From the IMG/VR virus record IMGVR_UViG_3300021142_000028, positions 1 to 64,000 of that record: 64,000 bases of DNA; one strand, given 5' to 3'. This DNA is from a virus. Positions within the stretch are counted from its first letter, which is position 1. Every line of letters begins with the position of its first letter. Under the pieces are notes generated by a model, which did no database searches, had not been told where the DNA came from, and saw only the letters and a program-made list of their open reading frames with translations. Shown here piece after piece: positions 40,672 through 48,246 of this stretch. Made by a program: the position numbers and the translations under genes.

Positions 40672-41157
40672 ATGATCAAATACTTTTCACAAATATTATC
40701 TAAGTTTTCTGTTAAACAAAGAATAACAGCATTAATCATATTATCCATCGTTCTTGTAATTATTACATTAGGTCCAATTATTATAAAAACCCTTGATCCC
40801 GGTACCAAAGAACTAAAAACAAGAATAGATAACCAAGATAAAGAAATAATACGTCTTAATAAAAATATGGATTCTGCCAATATTAAAATATATACCCTTA
40901 ACCAAACAATCATTCAAAATCAAGAAGAATGCACAAATAGAGTTATTGAACGTGAAAAAGAAATTTCAAAAATGATTGATAAACTAATTAAAAAATCAAT
41001 TGAACCAAAATATTCCTACACACCAAAAAAAATGGTTAGTTTTAATAATATAAATAAATTTGATTCATTACCTAAAGTTGCAGCATATATCCCAGAAACA
41101 AATAATACTTTAATTTCTGATCTAATATTACTTCAAGGTAAAATTACAGAGCATTAA
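40672..41157 (+). CDS. TM plus coiled-coil protein, spanin-like
   Basis: 161 residues. An N-terminal TM helix (ITALIILSIVLVIITLGPIII) is followed by a coiled coil (ELKTRIDNQDKEIIRLNKNMDSANIKIYTLNQTI) and a basic helix, the layout of an inner-membrane i-spanin or Rz-like protein. No lipoprotein partner overlaps it. It is near the endolysin. Confidence 0.5.
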   Translation: MIKYFSQILSKFSVKQRITALIILSIVLVIITLGPIIIKTLDPGTKELKTRIDNQDKEIIRLNKNMDSANIKIYTLNQTIIQNQEECTNRVIEREKEISKMIDKLIKKSIEPKYSYTPKKMVSFNNINKFDSLPKVAAYIPETNNTLISDLILLQGKITEH

Positions 41158-41179
41158 AAAACCCTCATTTGAGGGTTTA
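41156..41179. terminator. bidirectional terminator
   Basis: AAAAACCCTCATTTGAGGGTTT between convergent genes. Confidence 0.75.
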
Positions 41180-41755
41180 TATATCAAAACATTTTATATT
41201 TCCTTCTTTGTCATATCCAAAATTTCCATCGTGAATATCTAAAGTACTTCCCTTAATTGGTGCAACAACACTATTAAGTTTATGTAAAAAATTTAACCAT
41301 TTAACAAATAACTGATATACACCCCTATCCATATTTTGGATTGTACTTATCACCCTATTATCATATTCCTCATCCAATATACAGTTAATAAACACATCAT
41401 TTATATTATTATCCTCATCAATCAAACCAGCATCAGTTAATAGTAATGTCATCTCAGACCACTCCTCTTTAACTCTCTTGGTATTCAATTTGTCCATCTC
41501 AACATACTTATAATCATGTCGGTCTTTTAAAATACCAACCCTATATATATTCGGAAAATATTGTGGATATTTTTTAAATATTGGCAACCATTCATCAACA
41601 AAGTGAGGATGACCAACCTTAAATACAATATTGGGATTCTTCTTTGAATCATATATCATATGTTGAGTTCCCTCCATACTAAAAGGATCTTTTCTTCTAG
41701 TAACCAATTCAGATAAAATACCCCTTAATTGTTCCTCACTTAATATTATTTTCAT
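41177..41755 (-). CDS. packaged protein-kinase-like protein
   Basis: 192 residues. Leader MKIILSEEQLRGILSE. Then VFKVGHP (Lys of the N-lobe strand), an E-containing helix, KYVEMDKL hinge, and at the C-terminus H-D-G-N-F-G (175-180) with F-D-I (190-192), the catalytic and metal-binding loops of kinase/aminoglycoside-phosphotransferase folds. It stops right after the DFG-equivalent, so the C-lobe is minimal. The start overlaps the upstream gene's stop. Confidence 0.65.
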   Translation of the reverse strand: MKIILSEEQLRGILSELVTRRKDPFSMEGTQHMIYDSKKNPNIVFKVGHPHFVDEWLPIFKKYPQYFPNIYRVGILKDRHDYKYVEMDKLNTKRVKEEWSEMTLLLTDAGLIDEDNNINDVFINCILDEEYDNRVISTIQNMDRGVYQLFVKWLNFLHKLNSVVAPIKGSTLDIHDGNFGYDKEGNIKCFDI

Positions 41756-42267
41756 TATATTTTATATGTTTGTTTATAATCTTCCCAAAGTTCTTTAACT
41801 AAAAGTTTTTTTGCGTAATCAACAGTATATTTTTCAGGTCCATTAGGATTATTTATATTATTACCAACCATTTTACTTATTTTCCTTTCTTTCAATCCTG
41901 TCATAGGATTTATACCAAATATTCTTAATATATTATATATTCTTCCGTTTCCTTGTTTATTATTGGTAATCATAAATTCAGGTTCAATAATTAATCTAAT
42001 CCATTTTAATCTATTAACCCATAAATGTAATTCTTTCATTACATTTCTAAATGTTAATTTTTCCTCATTAGACGAATCCAAATATTTTTTAAATTGATTT
42101 TTAACTTTTTCCAATTCAATGAATAAAAATTTTCTTTCATCATTTGAATGATCCTCCTTAAAGTTATCATTTTCTATGAACGCATCTATATCGTTATGAT
42201 TATATATACTAAAATATGATTCACTAATCACATGTTTTAATTGTTCCTCACTTAATATTATTTTCAT
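41755..42267 (-). CDS. packaged helical protein, 170 aa
   Basis: Leader MKIILSEEQLKHVISE, then a helical body with ELHLWVNRLKWIRLIIEPEFM. Function unknown. Its stop overlaps the kinase-like start by one base. Confidence 0.6.
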   Translation of the reverse strand: MKIILSEEQLKHVISESYFSIYNHNDIDAFIENDNFKEDHSNDERKFLFIELEKVKNQFKKYLDSSNEEKLTFRNVMKELHLWVNRLKWIRLIIEPEFMITNNKQGNGRIYNILRIFGINPMTGLKERKISKMVGNNINNPNGPEKYTVDYAKKLLVKELWEDYKQTYKI

Positions 42268-42270
42268 TAC

Positions 42271-42594
42271 TTAACTATGTTTAATTATTAATTCACCCAA
42301 TACCTCAATTCTTCCAACCAATTTCTGAAACTCAATCTGACTTAACTTCTCCATTGAACATAACTTATCCAAATGTTCCTTATACTCCTTCTTAGATTTC
42401 TCCAAATCAAACTTACCTTCAGACGCTCTCTTATAATAAGGTAACTTAACGTGAAAATGATGATACGTTAACATAGAAGGTCCACCCTTCTCCTTAGCAC
42501 CATCAGCAATCTTTGTCGCACCTTTTAATCTAGCACCAGAAAACTCCTGAAACTTATCCTCCTTACCCTCAATGATTAAATCAAAAATTTTCAT
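42271..42594 (-). CDS. packaged protein, 107 aa
   Basis: Short leader MKIFDLIIE followed by Gly, close to T4 leaders. The mature part has FSGARLKGATKIADGAKEKGGPSMLTYHHFHVKLPYY then helices. Function unknown. Confidence 0.6.
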   Translation of the reverse strand: MKIFDLIIEGKEDKFQEFSGARLKGATKIADGAKEKGGPSMLTYHHFHVKLPYYKRASEGKFDLEKSKKEYKEHLDKLCSMEKLSQIEFQKLVGRIEVLGELIIKHS

Positions 42595-43031
42595 TATACA
42601 AATCTTCTAAAAATACCTTTTATTTTTTCAACAGATTCATTCATTGGAACATATCCACATTCCTTTATCTCATGACCCTTAAACTTTCCTAATTGACCAC
42701 TATCAAATTTAATCCCATAAAGATAATCCCCCTCCGGTGATTTAAATATGTGATGAATCCTTCCAGTACCTATGTCATCATGTTTAATCTTATCATCAAC
42801 ACGATGTCTATCACTCTTATCCACCATCATCATACCTTTAACATCATCATAATAATTCTCATCCAATTCACTATCAATGTCAATGTCTTTCAACCCATGA
42901 TGTCTTTCCTGATAATCATCATAATCATCATTCTCAACACTTGAATTATCAATAAATGGTTCAGATATATCGTCCATTTGTTCTAGCAACACCTTTAGTT
43001 GCGATTCCGTAATTTTAATTTTCTTATTCAT
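42594..43031 (-). CDS. packaged acidic protein, 145 aa
   Basis: KKIKITESQLKVLLEQMDDISE is the leader. An acidic, His-rich stretch (DDYDDYQERHHGLKDIDIDSELDENYYDD) precedes a small beta-domain (GTGRIHHIFKSPEGDYLYGIKFDSGQLGKF). An acidic internal head protein. Confidence 0.6.
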   Translation of the reverse strand: MNKKIKITESQLKVLLEQMDDISEPFIDNSSVENDDYDDYQERHHGLKDIDIDSELDENYYDDVKGMMMVDKSDRHRVDDKIKHDDIGTGRIHHIFKSPEGDYLYGIKFDSGQLGKFKGHEIKECGYVPMNESVEKIKGIFRRFV

Positions 43032-43055
43032 AACATATAAATATCATTATAAAAT

Positions 43056-43081
43056 AAAAAACCCACCAAACGGTGGGATTT
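43056..43081. terminator. bidirectional terminator
   Basis: AAAAACCCACC/GGTGGGATTT. Confidence 0.7.
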
Positions 43082-43160
43082 AATGTGTTACATACCAGTT
43101 AATCAAAAACATCGTTATACCGATTAATACCGACACAATTGTGTTAATTTTCTCTTTCAT
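43080..43160 (-). CDS. 26-aa transmembrane peptide
   Basis: MKEKINTIVSVLIGITMFLINWY... is one TM helix with a charged N-terminus. Reads directly into the terminator. Possible lysis or membrane accessory peptide. Confidence 0.4.
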   Translation of the reverse strand: MKEKINTIVSVLIGITMFLINWYVTH

Positions 43161-43162
43161 AA

Positions 43163-43360
43163 TTAATAAGTTTTATTTAATTTATTTATGGGTGTCTTAT
43201 CCCCAACATACCTAGTTGATTCAATCAAGGAATGACCATATGATCTTAATCCCTTCTTTATTGATACCAAAAATTGTTTTAAAATTCTTTTCATACCAAT
43301 AAATATAAACAATACCCACAAATAAAAAAACCAACTTTCTAGTGTTTTTATGATCTCCAA
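43163..43360 (-). CDS. small membrane protein, up to 65 aa
   Basis: With a TTG start at 43360 it has a TM helix (WFFYLWVLFIFIG) and a basic tail. With ATG 43294 only the 43-residue basic part remains. The start is undecided. Confidence 0.4.
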   Translation of the reverse strand: MEIIKTLESWFFYLWVLFIFIGMKRILKQFLVSIKKGLRSYGHSLIESTRYVGDKTPINKLNKTY

Positions 43361-43396
43361 ACTAACACTTTAACCAAAAAATTCCATTTTTTAAAC

Positions 43397-44254
43397 TTAA
43401 ACCATATCATATTTAATGTTATTTTTTCCCATCGCCAAACTATCTAACCCAGCCAAAAATTTTACAAAATCAGGAAAACCATCTCTAGCCCATAACACAA
43501 TCATATACTGCATATCACTATTTTTTACCCTACCAAAAAATACATCCTTAAATATCATCGGATCAATACTCTCACCAGGTTTTATCCCATACTTCTCCCT
43601 TATTGACTGAACCCTAGAACTTATCTCACTAGTATTAAAAACATACTTATTACTAAACGCATCACCCCTATTACCAATACCCAAATAATACATTACATAA
43701 TGTTTTAACTCATCATCACCACCACTCAAATTAAATGTCCTCTTAATACTCCCCACAGCATTATTAATAATATCCCCCCTGTTGAAAATACTAATCGATT
43801 TCATCTGACTATTCCTAGTTAATCCCGTTATCATACTGTCAGGATTTAATGGCAATATAAATGATAACTGATGCTGAATCTCATGAACCAATATATTTAA
43901 TGGACTCTGGTCCACCTTATTACCATATCTCATATAAACATCACAATTAACATGTATCTTATAATCACCACGTGTTGATGTGGCATAATCATTTTGACCC
44001 TTAGAATCATAAGTCATCGTTACCCTATCCAATATACCCACCCACTTCGGAATATATTCATTCATCACAACATCAACACTAATACCATTATTCTTTGCAA
44101 TCTTCTCAATTGTTACCGGATTCTTTAACCAATCCTCCCAATATTTTTTCGCTTGAGTAAACACATCATTGGAAAATAATTGCTGACACCCTTTTATATC
44201 CGTCTGCTCATTTATAATCCCCCTTAACTGATTTTCACTTATTATTATTTTCAT
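43397..44254 (-). CDS. packaged zinc metalloprotease
   Basis: 285 residues. Leader MKIIISENQLRGIINE. HEIQH at 124-128 within LNILVHEIQHQLSF is the zinc helix, and a helical body follows. It would be carried in the capsid and act in the infected cell or on virion proteins. Confidence 0.7.
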   Translation of the reverse strand: MKIIISENQLRGIINEQTDIKGCQQLFSNDVFTQAKKYWEDWLKNPVTIEKIAKNNGISVDVVMNEYIPKWVGILDRVTMTYDSKGQNDYATSTRGDYKIHVNCDVYMRYGNKVDQSPLNILVHEIQHQLSFILPLNPDSMITGLTRNSQMKSISIFNRGDIINNAVGSIKRTFNLSGGDDELKHYVMYYLGIGNRGDAFSNKYVFNTSEISSRVQSIREKYGIKPGESIDPMIFKDVFFGRVKNSDMQYMIVLWARDGFPDFVKFLAGLDSLAMGKNNIKYDMV

Positions 44255-44267
44255 ATATCATAAATAT

Positions 44268-44300
44268 AAAAAAACCTCACATTTTATTGTGAGGTTTTTA
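44268..44300. terminator. bidirectional terminator
   Basis: AAAACCTCACA/TGTGAGGTTTTT between divergent operon ends. Confidence 0.8.
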
Positions 44301-44319
44301 TTTTATTTTGAAAAATTTA

Positions 44320-44727
44320 ATGGTTTAAATTGCTGAAAAAAATGTTAAACTAACATCAGGTATTAAAAAAGATGATAAAAAAAATTATGTTTCCACAAAT
44401 GATATCGAAAAATTGGAAAATGTCGGAATTAAATATATGGGAATCTGCGACGGGTATCAAATATTCGAAACCCCAAATAAATTAAAAGATGATGAAAACG
44501 CATGGAAAGTTTATAAAACAATCCTAGCAAATTGCGCAGGAAGAGACCAAGGCGCATCAATACAAATTTGCACAATGGGAGGATATTATCACTTTAAACA
44601 TTATCTAGACTTATATCCAAATTCTTCATATTTCACAATATATAATCTGAGTGACCCATTATCACCATATCAAATACATTTTGAATCAAACCAATTTATG
44701 GATAAAAATAACCAACAAGCTTTATAA
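44320..44727 (+). CDS. hypothetical protein with stop codon at position 3
   Basis: The frame reads ATG GTT TAA ATT GCT GAA and then stays open (KLTSGIKKDDKKNYVSTNDIEKLENVGIKYMG...) to TAA 44727. The first downstream canonical-type start is TTG 44413, which would lose 30 plausible residues. ATT 44329 directly after the stop may be the real start. The protein is alpha/beta with GRDQGASIQICTMGGYYHF; function unknown. Confidence 0.5.
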
Positions 44728-44730
44728 ATT

Positions 44731-45669
44731 ATGAACCCAATAGAAATAATAAGATTCATCTCAAAAAATCGTCCAGATCATTATCCAATGGATAAAATAC
44801 GCAAAGAATTAAAAAATATGTTACAACCAAAAGATAATGAAGGATATGAAGATGAAAACGGAATGCAAGGTAGGTGGATAAATAAAGATGGTAGTATTTT
44901 TACCTATAAAAACGATAAAAGAGAAGGACAATATTATATTTATGATCGTCATAAACAAGAATTAAAAGAAAAAGGTACATACGTTAATGGTAAAAAAAAT
45001 GGACCATTTGAAATATATAATGAAAATCGTTTAAAAGAAAAAGGAATATATAAAAATGATCATAAAGATGGATTAGTTGATTTTTATTTAACATATCGTC
45101 CTAATGAATATCCTTTTATGTCAGCAACATTAGGAGAAGATAATATTACATATAATGGACCATTTATACATTATAGAGATAATGGTTCAATATATATGAA
45201 GGGAACATATGTTAATGGAGAAAAAAATGGACCATTTGAAATATATTATGATGATGGAAAAATATCGGAAAAAGGAACATTTATTAATGGAGAAAGAAAT
45301 GGACCATTTATAGATTATGATAAAAATGGATTAATATCTTTAAAAGGAACATATGTTGACAATAAAATAAATGGACCCTTTGAAACATATTATAATGGTG
45401 AAATATATCAAAAAGGAACATATCTTGATGATGAAAAACATGGAACAGTTGAAATATATATAAACAATCATTTACATGAAAAAGTAAAATATGTCAACGG
45501 ACAAAAAAATGGACCCTTTGAATCATATAAAAATAATGGTGAAATATATCAAAAAGGAACATATCTTGACAATAAAAGAAATGGACCCTTTGAAACATAT
45601 TATAATGGTGAAATATATCAAAAAGGAACATATGTTGACAATAAAGAAATAGAATTAAAATATGTATAA
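44731..45669 (+). CDS. MORN-repeat protein (YwqK-like)
   Basis: 312 residues with about nine repeats of the type KGTYVNGEKNGPFEIYY (MORN/toxin-antitoxin YwqK-like), from residue about 50 to the end. The repeats are also near-identical in DNA at 45360-45650, indicating recent amplification. Probably an extended beta-sheet binding surface. Confidence 0.75.
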   Translation: MNPIEIIRFISKNRPDHYPMDKIRKELKNMLQPKDNEGYEDENGMQGRWINKDGSIFTYKNDKREGQYYIYDRHKQELKEKGTYVNGKKNGPFEIYNENRLKEKGIYKNDHKDGLVDFYLTYRPNEYPFMSATLGEDNITYNGPFIHYRDNGSIYMKGTYVNGEKNGPFEIYYDDGKISEKGTFINGERNGPFIDYDKNGLISLKGTYVDNKINGPFETYYNGEIYQKGTYLDDEKHGTVEIYINNHLHEKVKYVNGQKNGPFESYKNNGEIYQKGTYLDNKRNGPFETYYNGEIYQKGTYVDNKEIELKYV

Positions 45670-45697
45670 AAAAACCCACATTTTATTGTGGGTTTTA
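45668..45697. terminator. bidirectional terminator
   Basis: AAAACCCACATTTTATTGTGGGTTTT between convergent genes. Confidence 0.8.
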
Positions 45698-45700
45698 AAC

Positions 45701-45895
45701 TTACTCAATCTCAAAATTCTCAGGACCATAATCACTAATCTTCTCCCTAACCAATTCCTGATTATCCCTAAACTCTACCTCATCAAAAAACCTCTCACGA
45801 TCCGTCTCAAATAATTTCGCCTGTTCATCCGTAATCTTAGCACTATAAAATGCCGTAGTAGAAAATGTTTCTACCCATGTAATCTTTTTTCCCAT
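45701..45895 (-). CDS. hypothetical acidic protein, 64 aa
   Basis: MGKKITWVETFSTTAFYSAKITDEQAKLFETDRERFF... A small alpha/beta acidic protein, the last gene of the leftward block. Function unknown. Confidence 0.55.
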   Translation of the reverse strand: MGKKITWVETFSTTAFYSAKITDEQAKLFETDRERFFDEVEFRDNQELVREKISDYGPENFEIE

Positions 45896-46140
45896 ATTAA
45901 TTTTTTTTTCAAATATAAGAAATAATCACAAATTTCCAAAAAATTCTGGAAAATTTTTTTTTCATTTATAGGATAAAAAAGTCAACTTCCAGATTTTTTC
46001 CGGAAAAATTTCACTCACGTAACTGATGGGGGTGTACAGACATCAAAATACCCCTTATATAAGGGGGGATACGGTAGGGGGGAGGGGGGATTTTAAGGGA
46101 GGGAGGGGTGATGAGAGGATAAGGGGGAGGGTATAAATAA
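45896..46140. other. boundary of leftward and rightward blocks with G-rich tracts
   Basis: No gene. TTTCCAAAAAATTCTGGAAA and TTCCAG...CCGGAA near-palindromes come first. Then from 46028 come runs of three to six G on the plus strand, including CCCCTTATATAAGGGG (46051-46066) and GGGG tracts to 46130. Such GC-skewed sequence occurs nowhere else in this AT-rich window. It separates the mostly minus-strand block from the plus-strand block. Confidence 0.6.
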
Positions 46141-46201
46141 GTTTTGGCAGTGGGGGAGGTGTTCCACGTGGAACATTTATTTTTATATCTACTGCCAAAA
46201 C
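46141..46201. repeat. GTTTTGGCAGT inverted repeat, copy 1
   Basis: Arms 46141-46151 and 46191-46201 (GTTTTGGCAGT/ACTGCCAAAAC), enclosing a parS-like palindrome. First and most G-rich copy. Confidence 0.85.
46160..46175. promoter_or_regulatory. parS-like site 1
   Basis: TGTTCCACGTGGAACA, a perfect 16-bp palindrome. It differs by one base from the Bacillus parS sequence TGTTCCACGTGAAACA. Confidence 0.7.
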
Positions 46202-46254
46202 AATTATTCCCCGTGAGAACAGGTCTTTCGTCATCTGAAGGTATGTGAATAATA

Positions 46255-46263
46255 TGTGGATAA
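46255..46263 (-). promoter_or_regulatory. DnaA box
   Basis: TTATCCACA on the minus strand (TGTGGATAA on plus), a perfect consensus box, about 30 bases before the promoter. Confidence 0.65.
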
Positions 46264-46293
46264 CTTTATGTTGTATGGTATTATAAAAAGTAT

Positions 46294-46310
46294 TATCTTT
46301 GTATCCTAAA
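46294..46310 (+). promoter_or_regulatory. early-type promoter
   Basis: TATCTTTGTATCCTAAA: -7 box plus the conserved transcribed start shared by this arm. Confidence 0.75.
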
Positions 46311-46320
46311 ATTAAAGTAA

Positions 46321-46461
46321 ATGAAAAAGATTTTATTAGTTGTTTTGGTTGGGATGTTATTAACAAGTTGTGTGGGTTATAGAGGTGGGAGTTGTTGTCC
46401 TGCGAACTATAAAATAACTGATTATTATAGTGGTAGAATTTATAATTGTGGACCACATTAA
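46321..46461 (+). CDS. small lipoprotein, 46 aa
   Basis: MKKILLVVLVGMLLTSCVGY has a signal peptide with lipobox L-T-S-C17. The mature part of 30 residues has CC and a final Cys. A surface lipoprotein, perhaps for superinfection exclusion. Confidence 0.65.
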   Translation: MKKILLVVLVGMLLTSCVGYRGGSCCPANYKITDYYSGRIYNCGPH

Positions 46462-46505
46462 TATAATTTTAACAAATTATATTTGTTTGGTAATTATAAA
46501 CCTCT

Positions 46506-46522
46506 TATCTTTGTATCCTAAA
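46506..46522 (+). promoter_or_regulatory. early-type promoter
   Basis: TATCTTTGTATCCTAAA, followed by AATTAAAGTATATGG. Confidence 0.75.
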
Positions 46523-46532
46523 ATTAAAGTAT

Positions 46533-46727
46533 ATGGAAATGATTGAGTTAAAAATAGGGAATAATGAAATAAAGTATGTTAATCCTCAACATATTTTATC
46601 AATCTTTAAAAATCAACACGATAAATTTGTTGTTGAAACTCTTAGAGAAAAGTATTATTCCGATGAAGTAAGAAAATGTAGATTACAATTTTCGGGTAAA
46701 ATAATCTCAACAATTTCAATAATATAA
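46533..46727 (+). CDS. hypothetical protein, 64 aa
   Basis: MEMIELKIGNNEIKYVNPQHILSIFKNQ... Its beta-strand start resembles small phage regulators. Function unknown. Confidence 0.55.
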   Translation: MEMIELKIGNNEIKYVNPQHILSIFKNQHDKFVVETLREKYYSDEVRKCRLQFSGKIISTISII

Positions 46728-46738
46728 AACGATAGTAT

Positions 46739-46942
46739 ATGAATAATTGTAAAACTTGTGTATATTGGACAAGGTTTAAAAATACCAATATGGGTCAATG
46801 TGGACTTATTGATTTTTATTATGGATATAGTTTTAAGGATGATGATATTGGTGTAGATGTAGAAGTTTCTGATGATTCAGGTTTATCTATCACTGTAAAA
46901 ACAGGTGAAAATTTTGGTTGTATTAAACATGAAATAAAATAA
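46739..46942 (+). CDS. hypothetical protein, 67 aa, Cys-containing
   Basis: MNNCKTCVYWTRFKNTNMGQCG... has C-x-x-C and further Cys residues, perhaps a zinc knuckle. Same operon as its neighbours. Confidence 0.55.
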   Translation: MNNCKTCVYWTRFKNTNMGQCGLIDFYYGYSFKDDDIGVDVEVSDDSGLSITVKTGENFGCIKHEIK

Positions 46943-46945
46943 TAT

Positions 46946-47143
46946 ATGTCAAATAGAAATAATTTAAGTCCGAGTTCACATGCAAAATGTAGTTGTGGTC
47001 GTATGTCCACAATAGGTGAATGGAAAAGTGGTATTGGTATTACAGGTGGTTATAAATGTCCCGATTGTATATACCGAAAACCATTGACAAGAGAAGAGTA
47101 TTACAAATCGTTTAATATGGTTAAACCATCAACGAGTTCATAA
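46946..47143 (+). CDS. zinc-ribbon protein, 65 aa
   Basis: SHAKCSCGRMSTIGEWKSGIGITGGYKCPDCIY: two Cys pairs about 25 residues apart, a small zinc finger. Function unknown. Confidence 0.6.
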   Translation: MSNRNNLSPSSHAKCSCGRMSTIGEWKSGIGITGGYKCPDCIYRKPLTREEYYKSFNMVKPSTSS

Positions 47144-47179
47144 GAAGTTAGTTACGGTTTGTGTAAAAACCGAATATAG

Positions 47180-47208
47180 TCCTCACAGAAATGTGGGGAT
47201 TTTTTTTG
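47180..47208 (+). terminator. GAAA-loop terminator
   Basis: CCTCACA-GAAA-TGTGGGG then T8. Confidence 0.9.
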
Positions 47209-47210
47209 TA

Positions 47211-47240
47211 CTTAAGATCCAGAGTCGGAGCTTGCTTAAG
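47211..47240. repeat. CTTAAG element, copy A
   Basis: A 30-base block bounded by CTTAAG at both ends, identical at 52149 and 61645. It always lies between terminator and GTTTTGGCAGT arm. Confidence 0.75.
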
Positions 47241-47249
47241 ATTGAAATT

Positions 47250-47307
47250 GTTTTGGCAGTATTACATATTTGTTTCACGTGGAACAGTTATATAATACTG
47301 CCAAAAC
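47250..47307. repeat. GTTTTGGCAGT inverted repeat, copy 2
   Basis: Arms 47250-47260 and 47297-47307, with a parS-like site between. Confidence 0.88.
47271..47286. promoter_or_regulatory. parS-like site 2
   Basis: TGTTTCACGTGGAACA, one base from the consensus TGTTTCACGTGAAACA. Confidence 0.75.
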
Positions 47308-47348
47308 AATTATTCCCAGTGTGAACAGGTCCTTGACCTCAGAAGAAA

Positions 47349-47357
47349 TGTGGATAA
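47349..47357 (-). promoter_or_regulatory. DnaA box
   Basis: Perfect TTATCCACA between the repeat and the next promoter. Confidence 0.65.
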
Positions 47358-47387
47358 CTTTATCTTATATGGTATTAGATAAACCCT

Positions 47388-47404
47388 TATCTTTGTATTC
47401 TAAA
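47388..47404 (+). promoter_or_regulatory. early-type promoter
   Basis: TATCTTTGTATTCTAAA. Confidence 0.75.
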
Positions 47405-47414
47405 ATTAAAGTAT

Positions 47415-47624
47415 ATGAATAATGATTATTTAACACAAACACATTTCTTACCAATCAAAAACTATTCAAATGTTAGATGTTTGAATGGTTCTGCACATAT
47501 TAAAAGAAGTACAGATATAAATAAAGTAACGTGTCCGTTATGTTTAAATGAAGAAACACATAAAAGTTTTTGGAAAGAAAAAGAAAATGATGGTAGATAT
47601 ATTAATCCATTAACAAGAAATTAA
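47415..47624 (+). CDS. hypothetical protein, 69 aa
   Basis: NVRCLNGSAHIKRSTDINKVTCPLCLNEE contains a C...H...CxxC arrangement, a possible treble-clef zinc site. Function unknown. Confidence 0.55.
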   Translation: MNNDYLTQTHFLPIKNYSNVRCLNGSAHIKRSTDINKVTCPLCLNEETHKSFWKEKENDGRYINPLTRN

Positions 47625-47657
47625 CAAATTATATTTGTTTGGTAAGTATAAAACTAT

Positions 47658-47674
47658 TATTTTTGTAACCTAAA
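47658..47674 (+). promoter_or_regulatory. early-type promoter
   Basis: TATTTTTGTAACCTAAA, with the TTTG-type -33 in the AAATTATATTTGTTTGG upstream. Confidence 0.65.
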
Positions 47675-47684
47675 ATTAAATTAT

Positions 47685-48011
47685 ATGAAAAAGATTATTC
47701 ATGTTAACACAAAAACAAAACAAATCGAACACAGACATTTTTCTGGTGTACATGGTGACATTTTTGAATTGGTAGGTAAAAATGTTGAAAATATAACAGG
47801 TCTTAGGGTTCAATCTCCAAGTGGTAAACTATTTACCATTTTTCATGACGTTGACCAAAATATGTACAAATACAATAATTATGTTGTATTTTGTAATACA
47901 ATGATATGGGGTGATATGGTTATTGTATCATTAACACCTGACCAAATGGAATTTAATAACGTATCAAAAGAAGATTTTGAAGTACTTAAACCTTTGTTTG
48001 ATTTTGAGTAA
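47685..48011 (+). CDS. hypothetical protein, 108 aa
   Basis: A beta-rich protein (QIEHRHFSGVHGDIFELVGKNVENITGLRVQSPSGKLFTIFHDVD). Function unknown. Confidence 0.55.
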   Translation: MKKIIHVNTKTKQIEHRHFSGVHGDIFELVGKNVENITGLRVQSPSGKLFTIFHDVDQNMYKYNNYVVFCNTMIWGDMVIVSLTPDQMEFNNVSKEDFEVLKPLFDFE

Positions 48012-48045
48012 TCAAGATATTTTCTAACAATTAAAAAACGAGTAT

Positions 48046-48207
48046 ATGAACACAAAAAAAATTTTTAAAAGTAAGTATTTTAGTATTATGATTTTTTGGT
48101 TTGGTGTGATGTTTGGTTTATTGTATGAACATCCTAATAGAACTTTGATTATTATCATTTTATGTTTTCACTTTGAGATAAGATTCAAAAATAAATTTGT
48201 TTGGTAA
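48046..48207 (+). CDS. small membrane protein, 53 aa
   Basis: Two hydrophobic segments (FSIMIFWFGVMFGLLY and TLIIIILCFHF). Its last codons run into the -33 region of the next promoter, so coding and promoter overlap. Confidence 0.5.
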   Translation: MNTKKIFKSKYFSIMIFWFGVMFGLLYEHPNRTLIIIILCFHFEIRFKNKFVW

Positions 48208-48219
48208 ATATAAAAACCT

Positions 48220-48227
48220 TACTTTTG
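48220..48227 (+). promoter_or_regulatory. early-type promoter
   Basis: TACTTTTG followed by TGGTCTAAA. Confidence 0.6.
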
Positions 48228-48246
48228 TGGTCTAAAATTAAAATAT

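Noticed and set aside
44413-44727. TTG 44413 as the true start of the gene at 44320
   Set aside because: TTG starts are rare here and 30 upstream codons have normal coding character; kept open as an alternative only.
45494-45679. Minus-strand ORF in the MORN-repeat gene
   Set aside because: A shadow of the repeats; the plus-strand frame has the protein repeat pattern.
46055-46456. Minus-strand ORF of 133 aa across the G-rich boundary
   Set aside because: Low-complexity Pro/Leu sequence from the G tracts, overlapping the parS-like site, the DnaA box, the promoter and the lipoprotein gene.
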